Part shown: piece after piece, positions 46,945 through 58,382 of the stretch
Layout: every line of letters starts with the position of its first letter
Numbering within the stretch: position 1 is the stretch's first letter
DNA from: Azadirachta indica
Lineage: Eukaryota; Streptophyta; Magnoliopsida; Sapindales; Meliaceae
Direction of reading: 5' to 3'
Length of the DNA stretch: 64,000 bases
NCBI GenBank assembly: GCA_022749755.1
Contig: CM040442.1
Location: 6,236,457 to 6,300,456 of the forward strand
Program-made: the position numbers and the translations under genes
Notes under the pieces: generated by a model
The model's database searches: none
The model's input: the letters and a program-made list of their open reading frames with translations, nothing else
What the model was told of the DNA's origin: nothing

Positions 46945-46961
46945 AACTGAGCTACTCCAGC
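46889..46961 (-). tRNA. tRNA-Asn (GTT)
   Basis: The - strand folds as a complete cloverleaf of 73 bases. The acceptor stem GCTGGAG pairs with CTCTAGC (one G-U). The D arm reads TAGCTCAGTTGGTTAGAGC. The anticodon stem TGTGG/CCACA holds loop CTGTTAA with anticodon GTT. The T arm is GAAGGTTCAAGCCCTTC. Internal boxes A and B are present. A TTTT run follows about 9 bases downstream as a Pol III stop. It decodes Asn codons AAC/AAU in the cytosol. Confidence 0.95.
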
Positions 46962-48470
46962 TCTCGTTTAAAATATTCCAATACCTTTGAGAGACAATTA
47001 ATAGCCATCGCCTAATCTTCATTGTCAAATTCGTTGCAAAGTATGCAATGTTTTTTTTTTGTTCTAAATAATAAATATTGAAAAGTAAAGATCTATTATT
47101 TTTTTCTTAGGCTTCTTACATTCAATTCAACAAGTATTTTCTTTTGACCATTTTGAAGTGGCTTTTTGGATAAATTTTAAACTTTGATGATCATCAAAAC
47201 AATAAATATTAGTTGGTTCTCTTGTTCTTTAAATATATTTAGTTCTCTCAATTATTTGTAAGAGTAAAGATGTTGTGTTTTAAATGTCAATTTTTGAGTT
47301 GTAATGTAATTGTTGTATCAATATAATCTATAATTTTTGCTACATTAACAAAGTCTATATTAATATAAAATTTTATTTCTTATTTAACAAAGAAGCTAGA
47401 CTTTTCATTGTTGGACATGGACAAGAATTATATTTAATTCCAAAGACTTTTAATATTTTGAGTTTTTACATACATCGACAAAATATATGGAATGGAAAAT
47501 TGCATACATTCTAGGATTTGATATTGCTGCAAGGTCAATTAGTACCAAAAAAAAAAAAATTGTTCATTCTTCTCTTTATTTATATTTAAGAAAATATTCA
47601 AAATTAATATACTTTTAATAAATTTAAAATTAAATCGACTATCAAAGTTTTATAAATTTTATTTTTTTTTAAGTCAATATTAAATAATTTTAGTTATCTT
47701 AATTGTATATTAAAAAATACACCACTTTAATTTTAAAAATATCATAAAAGTTTGATACAAAATATTGAAACTTTAAAACCTCCTTTAAAAAATCAATAAT
47801 AAAAAATGGTTTGGTCATATTGGAAATCCAAACAGAAGATCCTCCAAATTTTATATAATTACAAATAATATCATGCATTCATAATTATATACGAGATATT
47901 GAAAATAATGACCTTTACAATATGAATGCGATTAAATTATGCAACCATATACACCATTATTATCATCATTGACCTTCCTAATCCGATTATATTAATCATT
48001 AATCAACCACATTAGATTTAAGTATGTGTTAAGTTTAACACTTTGAAACGATATGATATTTTTTTTATTAAACTTTAAAATGGTAGAATAAATTATTTTA
48101 AAATAAAAAATTAAATAATTGATAAATACACACTGAAATGCAATGGAAATCTGACTGAGGAAGTTGAAGGTGGAAACCTTTGCCCCGATGTCATAACAAT
48201 GATATCTTAAACCACCGTTAAAACCATTAAATCACCCGGGAAATTTGATTGGATGTAAATATTCGGGGTGGTCAACGCCGATTTCTTACACTCAAATCAA
48301 AATTTCATTGGTCTGTCATATGAGATGTATACGTAAGCTGTGACACAACCATGTACCAGCTGCATGTGGTTGACTTAAGTTTCAATCTTTTGCTAAATGG
48401 ACATCATCTCACTTAGTGCAGTACTCAATTAGTTCCTTAAGTTTCAATCTTTTGCCAAGAATAGAAAAGA
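46962..48470. other. AT-rich spacer
   Basis: I see no gene, RNA or clear repeat. Long A/T runs only. Confidence 0.5.
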
Positions 48471-49408
48471 CGCTCTGGTAATTGAAGTTTTCTGTTTGTA
48501 CAAGTGTTTCAACAACTCTATCTTCAGTGTTCAAGCCACCAAGGTATGACCAATTCTTGTCTTTGCAAAACATGTTGATCTAGTTTTTTACTTCTGTCAA
48601 ACTGTTTCTCACATTGTTAAACATGTTTGATCTTAGATCCTTGTCCTGTCAAACTGTTTTTTACATTGTTAAACATGTTTAGTCTTAGATTCTTGTTATA
48701 GAAACTGGGTATTGATCTGTTTTTGTATGTTGATAATCTACAAGCGTATTGAGTAACTGTATTTCATATTGTCAAAGGTTTGTGTAGATCAGAGATTGTA
48801 TAATTCATAGTATAGGAAATGCGGTGTTAACTATTTCCAGGATTTATATGGTTTCATTTGATATAAATTGAGTTTTTAAATTTTTCGCTTGACTTGCAAT
48901 ATATGAGTGGGCATTCTTTCATGCTCACTTTTGGTATTCTGAACCTAGACTTGGGCAGCGTGATGGTTATTGGAGGTTTTAATCTATTATAATGTTTCAA
49001 AAGTTTTCTGATTGATTTTGGATTGAAGCTGGTAGGATTGATCTGTCTTAGACTCCAGCAGGTACAAACTATGGAGTTCCTGAAGCGTCCTGGAAATGGT
49101 ATTTTGAGTATTGTGGAGAACTTTTTCAGTCTTGATTTCCATACTTGTGTTCGAATTTGGAGAAATTGGACTATTGCTGTTGCTGGTTCGATTTTATGTT
49201 GCAGTTAAGTCTATGGGTTTCTTGTATTGTTGAAATTGAAAATGGAATTTTTGTAGCATCAGAATATATGTTAAAGAGAATTCTACTTTATTCATTTTGT
49301 TGTGGATCAATTGGGGTTTATATGTAAATTCTTGGAGCCACTGTTTTGGTGACAATCATTTCACTGGTTGAAGATTGGAGGTGCTTCTAGTGTGACATTT
49401 CAAGTATA
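48471..49408 (+). promoter_or_regulatory. Likely 5' UTR with intron(s) of the NB-ARM gene
   Basis: A plausible exon end 'caagccaccaag|gtatgacc' lies at 48541/48542, followed by T-rich intron-like DNA with 'tttgtatgttgataatc'. Acceptor-like sites occur near 49059 ('ctccagcag') and 49390 ('gtgcttctag'). The ATG is at 49409. The small ORFs here are not conserved-looking. Exact splice sites need transcripts. Confidence 0.4.
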
Positions 49409-52400
49409 ATGGATGCCTTGCAAGTTGTTTCTGCAGCAACACAGATAGTTTCTAGCATGGTAGGGGCTGTTGGTGCATTACAACATGCTTATAGGAATCT
49501 TGATGAAGCTCCAAAGAGAATACGAAGCCTGGAGGATTTTGTATGTGATCTTGAGAATTTGATGCGCCGGATCAAGCAAAAACATGTCTACAAGCTCCAT
49601 AACCCCCAACTAGATCTCCAACTACAAAGTTTAAATGCCCTTATAGAACGGCTGCATCCAAAGATCAGGAAGGCAAGAAGGATGGTGTCAAGGAGCAAAA
49701 CCAAGAACTTGGCTCAGGTGATTTGGAATTCTGTGGCTGGAGACCCACTTGGAAAACTAGTAAACTCAATTAAGGATGACTTGAATTGGTGGCTTGAATC
49801 TCAAATTTTGGCCCAAAATGTTGAGAAAGTAATAGAAAGAACAGCTCAAGAAGTTCCAACTCAGTTGAAAGTAAAAGCTGAACAAGGCTACCCAATTTCT
49901 AGTAAATCGAATTTTTTGAGGAATTTGCTAGAACAGGAGGATTCTCATCGAGTCATTCTAATAGTTGGATTATCTGGCATTGGAAAGTCTTGTTTGGCTC
50001 GTCAAGTAGCTTCTGATCCTCCAGCAAGATTTGTGGGTGGAGCAGTTGAACTTGGATTTGGGCAATGGTGCAGTCGAGCTGCTTGCGGTGGAAGTAAGTC
50101 TGATTACATGAAGCGCTTAGCTAGAAAAATTAGTAAATTCTTGGTGCAAATAGGATTCTGGAAAAGGATCAAGGATGAGAACAGTGGAGACCTGGAATAT
50201 CTTTGTTGTTTGCTTCAAGAGGCTTTGTATGGCAAGAGCATACTAATACTTCTTGATGATGTGTGGGAGCAGGACATAGTTGAGCGGTTTGCAAAGTTGT
50301 ATGATAATGATTGCAAATACTTAGTAACAACAAGAAATGAAGCTATCTATGAGATAACAGAAGCTGAGAAGGTAGAGTTGAGCAAAGAAGATGTAATGGA
50401 AATAAGCAAATCAATCCTTCTCCATCATAGCCTCCTTGGTGAAGAAGAATTACCGGTATGGACTGACTCAATCCACATTTATTTTGATAAATTACTACAT
50501 TTTAATGAAGCAACTATGTTAGTAGTTTTTCATTTTTTGATGCTACAACATACATGCATTATTAGTTGGTCTCAACATAATCGGTTAGGTAGAACTTTTC
50601 TTTCAGTTCTATGATGGAAGTCTATGCCTTAGCAAGCACCCCTCTCATTAACAATATATTACACCCTAAGGATCAGTCACACAATCCTTTATATTATACG
50701 GTGACTTTCATGCTTTTTTCCTGGGATCACCTACTGGATTCAACAGACCAAGTGTAGGAAATGTAGGGGCGTGTAGCTGTCAAAAAGTTAAGAAAAAACT
50801 TCTGTGCCTTAATCCATTATTATAACAATCAAGCTGTTTTAAGAACCATCATAATGAAATTGGACTAAGAAAATTGCAGTATTATTAAAGTCAGGAGGTG
50901 CTAGCTTTGGCTCATTGAGTCTTACAGCAAACATAGAAAATTTCCACGTCGCCTTATTTCTTCATATCTGTTCCAGTAAATTAGAAATATTTCAACTTAA
51001 ATGATTATGATGATCTTGTAGCAATTGACATATAGCTAGGGAATAGTAGCTTATCCTCTACATTACGTAGATGAACTCTGGATTTATCGAAAGTCTTCAA
51101 AACTTGATTCGCAAACTTTCATACATCACTTTTGTGGTGAACACATTTCACTATTAGTTGAAGGCTTGAAGCTGAAGATCCCTTAAATCATTACTCATAT
51201 CTTCCGATCACATCATACTCCAATTGCCTGCATTGTTCGCTTCCATTTTGCTACCTTTCTTCTTTTGCTAATTGCCTTCTGATATGTTGAGATAATTTGA
51301 TATTAAAGGATGCTGCTGAAAACTTGCTTGAACGTTGCGGCCACCACCCTCTAACGGTTGCTGTTATGGGTAAGGCTCTCAGGAAAGAGTTCAGAGCTGA
51401 GAAATGGGAAAAGGCTATCACAGATTTATCCACCTATGCCACTTGTGCACCAGGTCCTGTCTTATATGTGAATGAGAAAGAAGCTGAGAACACTCTAACA
51501 ATTTTTGGGTCATTTGAGTTCAGTCTTGAAGCAATGCCTGGAGGCTCGAGAAGGCTTTTCATAGCTCTTGCTGCTCTAACATGGGCAGAACCTGTACCAG
51601 AAGCTTGTTTGGAAGCAACATGGTCAATTCTTGGTCAGAAAAGTCTTTTTTCTCTCACAGTATGCAAGCTTGTTGAAGGATCCTTGCTTATGAAAGATGA
51701 TACAGATCCCTTATATCACGTACATGACATGGTTTCTCTGTACCTTGATAGCAAGGCAAATGATTCAATCGAGATACTAATAAATGAACCAAAAGCAGAA
51801 GAAATTGCATATATTTGCCCTTGGCTTCTTATTTTTGGAACAGAGGGAATCAAGAGAATTGCTGAGAAAAAGATAGAGGTTTCCTTCAGTCTCTTGCAAG
51901 AAAAGCAGGCAATTATCACTTTAGAAGCTATTCTCCAGGCTTTAATGGCTAGCAAATCCATTTCTGAACTTGAAGCTAGCAGAGCTGGCTTTAGTAGCAT
52001 ACTTGGACCTAGGATTGCAGATCTTATCTCAACAGATTCACAGAGTCTAATAGCAGTTTCTGCAGAAGCTATCACAACTATTTTCAGCAAGGGTGATTAT
52101 AGCAGTTATTTTCCATCCCTTGAAGCTACTGGAGCAGTTGACAAGCTAGCAGGTTTATTAGAAAAATGTGAGGACCCAATGGTCCAAACTAACATCCTAA
52201 CTGTCCTAACAAAGCTTGCAGAATTTGGAACTCCAGAGACAGTTGACAAGGTGCTTCAGAGCATTCCCTTTGATAAGCTGGCCAATTTGCTCTCCCATGA
52301 TGATGAGGAATGGCATGAGAGCATGTTTACAATATTAATCTCATTGACCAAAGCCGGAAAGTCAAAAGCAGTTGAGAAAATGTTTGCTTTCGAGATTGAG

Positions 52401-53405
52401 AAGAACCTTATTAAACTTCTTGAGAATGGCTCTGAAGTAGTTCAACATCATGCAATTGTCACATTGAAGGCATTCTATGAGGTGGCGGGCCCTGCTGCTA
52501 ATGGTTCTCTTCGATCATCTAATTTGGACCTTTTGCCATGGCAAATGAGGCTTCGTTTGGAGACATTTGTTATGTCAGACCGTGTTGTTCCTCCTTCGCC
52601 AAAGCCAAAAACCTTTGAAGATGTCATTCATAGGTTATTGGATAGTGATAACAAGCAGCTATTAGGGGCAATGCAGGATCTTATACCATTCCTTGAAAAA
52701 GCAGGTGATCCTAGGATCAGAGAAATGATTGTACAAAGCCCCATCATCGAAAAACTATCAGAACTTTTGCAATATGTGCACCCAGAACAAAATTCAGTGA
52801 GATCTGAATCTGCCTTTTTACTGACAAAATTAGTTTGTGTGGGTGGAGAACCTTGCATAAAGAAATTTCTAGAATATGATATTATCCCTGATCTTGTTAA
52901 GATGATGCAATGCAACATTGCAGAGTTGCAGGATTCAGCCTACGCAGCTTTGCACCAGATGCTTTTCAGCAATGGTGGGTCCCTTGTTTTGAATAAGATT
53001 TCTCAGATGGGTCTCATAGAAAGGATGATTCAATCACTTGATAACAGAACAATGAAGACACGAGAAGTGAATATGCACTGCATTATGGATATTGTTGAGT
53101 TGGGGAGGAAAGCCTGCTTAGAGTGCTTGCTATCATTGCAGGTGGTGGAGAAGTTTGTGAAAATAGAAAAAGCCAGCGGTGCTTCTGGTGAAATTCTGGT
53201 TGAATTTCTCAAGGGAATAGATAAATGCAAGCATCTTTCAATAGCGGAACGAAGGGTGATGAAGCAACAAGTGGTTCGGAAGGTAAGAATTGCATTAAAA
53301 GGGCATAAGTTTGAATCTCGGATTCTAACTAAATTGGATACTTTTCTGTCTGAGGGTTCAAAAGGTAGCAGTAGTGGGAGTAGTAGTGGTAAACACAGAA
53401 AGTAA
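49409..53405 (+). CDS. NB-ARC plus armadillo-repeat protein, 2 coding exons
   Basis: Exon 1 is 49409-50455 (349 codons) and exon 2 is 51309-53405; GT-AG sites join in phase 0 between EEELP and DAAENLL, giving 1047 aa. The N-terminal 150 residues look like a helical coiled-coil domain (MDALQVVSAATQIVSSMVG). A STAND-type NTPase follows: P-loop GLSGIGKS 187-194, kinase 2 LLDDVW 281-286, VTTRNE (RNBS-B), HHPLTVAVMGKAL in place of GLPLAL, and VHDMVSLYL in place of the MHD motif. No LRR is present. From about 560 to 1000 the protein is alpha-helical with armadillo-like repeats (IPDLVKMMQCNIAELQDSAYAAL). It ends in a Ser/Gly/Lys tail. Rice RLS1, linked to leaf senescence, has this NB plus ARM plan as I recall it. 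All frames are clean. The role is immune- or senescence-related signalling by inference. Confidence 0.85.
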
Positions 53406-53861
53406 ACAAGTATCTGAATCAAGAACTGATCTTCTGGCTTGCTCTTTATAGCCTGAGATCACTTCTTGTATAATTATATTTACATTTTATCTCAATTTAG
53501 AAACAAATCTAATTCTTTGTCAAAGCTAGATTAATAAAGCAAAGCCATCAAAATTTTCTCTTGTATGATGTCTTCTTAGATGGAAATAAATATTATCAGT
53601 GATGTCATATAGACTCATGGTCTTTGCGTCTTTGTATTCTGGCAATCTGCACTCGAAGCGACTCTATTTGCCTGTTTTCTAGATGTATATCTCTAGAAAA
53701 TCTTCCGACTGTTCATTTGGTTTCAAAGCACTAATTTAAGCACCAAAACAGAAAAATTTAATGAACAAGGTTTCGAGAAGGACATGATAATAATACAAGG
53801 AAATATCAAAAAGGTTTACAACGGGATAGTAAGAGAATTCTTAAAGAAAACTAAAAGTGAA

Positions 53862-55334
53862 TTAAAGGAATATCTCACTCTCACCACGATGTGCTTGTTC
53901 CATGATATCTTGGATGAACATTGTGATGTTGAGATGAGAAGAACCCCCTTCTTCTATTGCTCTCTTTGCAATCTCCCCAAACTCTCTGGCTCTTCTTCTT
54001 CTATCTTCTCCTTCTTCTCCTTCATTCATCAGTTTGTTTATAGCCTTTTCAACATCGTCCTTCTTCACCGGCACCCCATTCTTCTCCTCATCTTGTAGCC
54101 TTGGTCCATTTTCCACCCCTATCCTTACACCAATCTTTAACACTTGCACAACCAACTTCTCGTTGCAAAATTGTTCAGCAAAAAATGGCCATGTCACCAT
54201 TGGCACCCCGGAACAGACTGCTTCTAGTATTGAATTCCAGCCGCAATGTGTTAAGAGCCCTCCAATTGCAGGGTGTGATAATATCAATACTTGAGGAGCC
54301 CAACCTCTGATCAGAAAACCTCTCCCTTTAACCCTTTCTTCAAACTTTTCTTCCAAAAGCCATTCTTCTAATGCTTCTGATTCATTTCCCTTCCTTATAA
54401 CCCAAATAAATGGTTTCTTTGATGCTTCTAAGCCTAAACCAAGTTCAATCAGTTGTTGTGCTGAATACTTGCAGAGACTTCCAAGACAAACATAGACTAC
54501 GGAGCCGGGTTGCCAAGCATCCAGCCATTTTAAGCATTCAGAATCATCAATTGAGGCCTTGCCACCTCTCTCAACCTTCTCTTTATCATCTTTGTTGCAT
54601 AATGAAACAGGACCGACACACCAAACTTTTCCTTTTCTGGCTTTCCTATACTCTTCAGCGTACGCAGGCTCTAACTCTTCGAAGGAATTCACAATAACCC
54701 CATATGACGCCAGATCAGCTGTAAGAATCGGTTCACCAAAGCCTTTAAATATCAGGAATTCAGGTAGTTGAGCTCTGGTTATTTCAATTTCATCAGGCAA
54801 ATCAGGCACCGCAAAGTATTCTGAATCAGACGAAGCATTCTCATGAACCTTGGAAATATGCAATCTGTATACGCACAAGAGAGAAAAGCAACAAAATCCA
54901 TGGAAAGTAACCCTTGGAATATTGAACTTGGAGGCAGTAGAGACAGTCCATGGCAAACATATGTCAGTGATTATGCAGCTTGGCGAAGGTTTTATCTCCT
55001 TCAACAAATTTTCCAAAGGAAATTGCAGCATTTCAAGTGCTTTGAAAAACTGGGATGCCGACGCCGGTGTAATCATGTCAAAATTCTCGTAACCTTCAGG
55101 CAATCCTACTTCTTGGCATGGAAAACGAAATTCAATGACTTGGATATGTAATCCAGATTGTCTTGCGCGATCAACAGTCATTTTAAACTTGGCTGCATTA
55201 AGAGGAGTGGTGACAACAGTAACAAAAGCTCCATGCCTTGCCAACAATCTGCCAATATCTATCAGGGGAATCAAATGACCCTGAGCAAGAAAAGGAAACA
55301 AGATGAAGTGAAGCTGGCTGGTTTGGGAAGACAT
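53862..55334 (-). CDS. UDP-glycosyltransferase, UGT73 type, intronless (490 aa)
   Basis: It transfers sugar, normally glucose, from UDP-sugar to a small acceptor in the cytosol. Catalytic His20 lies in PFLAQGHLIP, its partner Asp124 in CIITDICLPW. The 44-residue PSPG sugar-donor box spans 345-388, from WAPQVLILSH to FFAEQ, with HCGWNS and the terminal Gln that favours UDP-glucose. The overall sequence fits group D (UGT73C-like) enzymes, which act on flavonoids, terpenoids, hormones or xenobiotics; the acceptor cannot be told. I chose MSSQTSQ at 55334 because it matches the family start; an upstream in-frame ATG at 55391 would add 19 odd residues. It faces the NB-ARM gene tail to tail, 456 bases apart. 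It is the only intact copy of the cluster. Confidence 0.9.
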   Translation of the reverse strand: MSSQTSQLHFILFPFLAQGHLIPLIDIGRLLARHGAFVTVVTTPLNAAKFKMTVDRARQSGLHIQVIEFRFPCQEVGLPEGYENFDMITPASASQFFKALEMLQFPLENLLKEIKPSPSCIITDICLPWTVSTASKFNIPRVTFHGFCCFSLLCVYRLHISKVHENASSDSEYFAVPDLPDEIEITRAQLPEFLIFKGFGEPILTADLASYGVIVNSFEELEPAYAEEYRKARKGKVWCVGPVSLCNKDDKEKVERGGKASIDDSECLKWLDAWQPGSVVYVCLGSLCKYSAQQLIELGLGLEASKKPFIWVIRKGNESEALEEWLLEEKFEERVKGRGFLIRGWAPQVLILSHPAIGGLLTHCGWNSILEAVCSGVPMVTWPFFAEQFCNEKLVVQVLKIGVRIGVENGPRLQDEEKNGVPVKKDDVEKAINKLMNEGEEGEDRRRRAREFGEIAKRAIEEGGSSHLNITMFIQDIMEQAHRGESEIFL

Positions 55335-56519
55335 GATAGAATTTCTTTCTAATTTTTCTCCCTTGTTATTCCAGAGCCTTTGCAAAGGCACTCTGCTGGT
55401 GATCGGGAATCTAAATAAGCATTATGCTTTACAAGACATCGCTTGGCTCAGAACACTGACATAGCTATAAGGTTGTGTGGTTAACGTTGTTCCACATGGA
55501 TAAAATTTTCTTCTTTTTCTGTTTCTGCCGATAGCCGTTGGTTTTCTTACGACACGTTACTGTTTACACCAATCAATTTAATTACAGATTATATTTTTTC
55601 GCGCATATATATATATATATACGACTTATTGTTCACTATAACAATCAATCCAGCTGCAAGTTGTGAAACTTCTCGTTTGTAATTTTCTCTCCTCATATGT
55701 CAATCATTATCTTATTATATAGAACACTTTCATCAAATGATACCTTTCCGTTAACATTTTTTTGAATTATCAAAATTGGATTATATATATATAAAATAGT
55801 GTAACGATTATGAATTCAATAACTAAATAAATATTGTCCATTTTGAATACATAGTCTATCACGATTTTGATCTAAAATTTTACCGGTAGTAGTGTGAGAT
55901 ACTACAATTCCCTCGCTTGAAACCCCATTACCTCGTGCAGGTTAAATTCATTTACATATCAAATTAAATTACTTTATATAATAGGAAATAATTTATACGG
56001 TCTATTTTAAACACACAACTCAATACAATATTAATGTTGAATTTTATAATCCAAAACACATCTTTATAATGCAAGAACAGAAGACTTATAAAGTTCCGAT
56101 ATGTTGAGTAGCAATTATAAGCTTACTTAGCTGCCAAACAAGAGAAGATGTTAAAGTTAGTTCGTTTCTTAACTAAAAGAAAACAAAGTTAGTGAATTAC
56201 TACGATTATAATTCATAAGGTTTTCGGGGATTTTCTCGATCGATTTTTATAGTGATTTGTGAGAGATTCAATAATCATAGAGTGGTAGTCTTTCTCTATC
56301 TATCTGTTTTATATTCACCTTGTAACCATTCCTTCTCAGGAAAGAAGATTCTTGCGAAAACCATCTCTTTACTAAAATATAGGAAGTACACAAGATATAT
56401 TTATATTTATCTCAATTTAATTAAAGATAATGTTATTTTGATGGAGGCATTAATTTTGAAAACGATCAAATAAATGACGTAAAATCCTGGAGATTTGAAT
56501 ACCACAAAATAAGGAGAGA
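55335..56519. other. UGT promoter and repeated flank
   Basis: It holds the promoter of the UGT gene and a TA run near 55605. Bases 55800-56070 share 'aaataaatattgtc', 'tctatcacgattttg', 'gtgagat' words with 57965-58170 and 63500-63640. Bases 56305-56420 match 63700-63800. This is the flank of a duplicated UGT unit. There is no other gene. Confidence 0.5.
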
Positions 56520-56910
56520 TACAAGAAGAAACATTATATTTTTAAATGAAGGGAAGTTCAATCTTGCGTGTTGGATTGTTCGCAGCATTGTCATTGTGAT
56601 TGTTGAATGATATATTGGGTTAAGAGTGTGATGTTGAGCTTAGAAGATTCCCTTCTTGAAGTGGATACGGAAATTCCATTACTTTGATATAGAGCCCAGA
56701 CCGCATGGCACGAGCAAAAACTGTTCCAAACCCAGCTGCAGCAACTGGTGTGCCAACAATATGGCAATGTTAATCATAGGAATCAAATTGGCCTCGAGCA
56801 AGGAAAAAAAATGGATGAAATGAAGCTCACTAGCTTGGAACACAGGCAGAATTTTCTTGAGGACGTAGCTGATTTCTCCCTTATTTAAAAAGCCCGTCAA
56901 TGGCATTTTC
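56520..56910 (-). pseudogene. UGT pseudogene with a large internal deletion
   Basis: The N-terminal part is recognisable (QASELHFIHFF..., LIPMINIAILLA, then RSGLYIKVMEFPYPLQEG) and corresponds to the first 80 residues of the intact gene. It then jumps to the very end (LNITLLTQYIIQQ) and the shared 3' UTR ('cacgcaagattgaacttccc' on the - strand). About 1.2 kb, including the PSPG box, is gone. The junction reads 'caagaagggaatcttct', where the two parent sequences both carry GAAG, so end joining at a short match is likely. Earlier frameshifts are also present. Confidence 0.75.
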
Positions 56911-58382
56911 CTGACGAAATAGCTTAATCAGAATGGTGTATTGTTCCAGAGACATAGCTATAATATATGTAAAATAGACAAATAAAAACTAAGATGTAAG
57001 TGAGAGAATAAATTAAGGCGATCAACATCACATATAAACAGGATCGCATCATTTTTATGAATTTTTTATACTCAACCAGCGAAGCTATTTGGAAAGAGAT
57101 GGTAAGCAAGAACAACAATCTTCTTCATGACATCACAAAAAGAAAAAAAAAATTAATGACTCAATCCATCCTCACAATTACCTGCTAATTCTTCTAAATT
57201 TCTATCTAAATTCACCATAAAAATTAAAAAGTACACATTTCCCACAAATTCACTACAGTAACCTACGAGACAGTGGACCTGCAAGTGAAAACTGTTCTGA
57301 AGGTGTTTCAAAATTCTCTATTGATTCTTGAAAGGCAAAATTGCAAACTTGCGAAAGTCAGTGACTTGTTCTTCTTCTAGGATAGCAACTAAATCAAGAC
57401 TTAGGCTGGGCGCCATTGCTGCGCATAGGCTGCAGGCTGTGGACAAACAGGTGGAGATTGAGACCCAAGGAACGTAGATACAACAGAGATTGTAAGATTA
57501 AGCTGAGGCCAAATGAAAACGTTACACTTGTTAATTAGACGAGAACGGCAATTTTGCAAACTTTTAACAGGGTTGCATGGATCAATAACTTTGTCATCAC
57601 AGTTCCAAATTTTTATAAAGCATGACCTACAGCAATTAATGGGCCAATTGATTAATGGGCTGACTTACATTAATGGTGCTACATACTCTCACTATCTCTT
57701 TAGAAGTATTTATTACAGTTTTATATTCGAAAATGTGATGGCACTTTTGCAAATGGCTTTTGGAAAGACTTCTTTAAATTTATTAATTTTTTTTAATTTT
57801 GATAGATATTATATATATATATATATATAATTAATAGATAAACGAGACAAATAAAGTCATGCAACCTATTGTTGACTACAATAATGAATGCAGCAGCAAG
57901 TTGTGAAACTTTATTTGGCCTCTAAAATCAATCATGATTCATGATCATAGTGGTAACAATTTAGTCTTAGTGAGTAAATAAATATTATCTGTTATAGATG
58001 CAAGGTCCATCTCGATTTTGGATTTTAGTTCTCACTAGTAGCAGTGAGCTGAGATGTCATAATCTTCCTTTCTTGACATCTATCATTTTTATCATTGCGA
58101 GCCAAGTGTGACATATAAAAGTTTAAAGTTTAAAGACACGACCCACTGCGATTCTGATCTTAAGTTTTACAATCTAAGACACAGCTATTTAATTATAATA
58201 ACTGAGGACTTAAAAATAAATTCGATCACACAAATTAATTACTGAAAGAAGTTTGATCAAAGAAATGAAGTAAAATCATGGAGATTTGAGAATTGGCAAT
58301 AAGAAGAGATATTAAAAGAAACATTAATATAAAATGAAGGGAAATCTCAATCTTGGGTGTTAGTTTGTTCACAGCATTGTGA
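56911..58382. other. Spacer between UGT pseudogenes
   Basis: AT-rich, with a TA run at 57810-57829 and a repeated flank at 57965-58200. A short - strand stretch at 57400-57490 reads SVVSTFLGSQSPPVCPQP and on to a stop, like the end of a gene, but no more of it can be found. Nothing else. Confidence 0.4.

Noticed and set aside
50456..50614. Read-through of NB-ARM exon 1 to a stop at 50614
   Set aside because: A good GT donor at 50456 and AG acceptor at 51307-51308 join in phase and restore the NB-ARC order; the read-through part is AT-rich and unlike the family.
55335..55391. Upstream in-frame ATG of the intact UGT (19 extra residues)
   Set aside because: The family starts at the MSSQ-type position; the extension is unlike any UGT.
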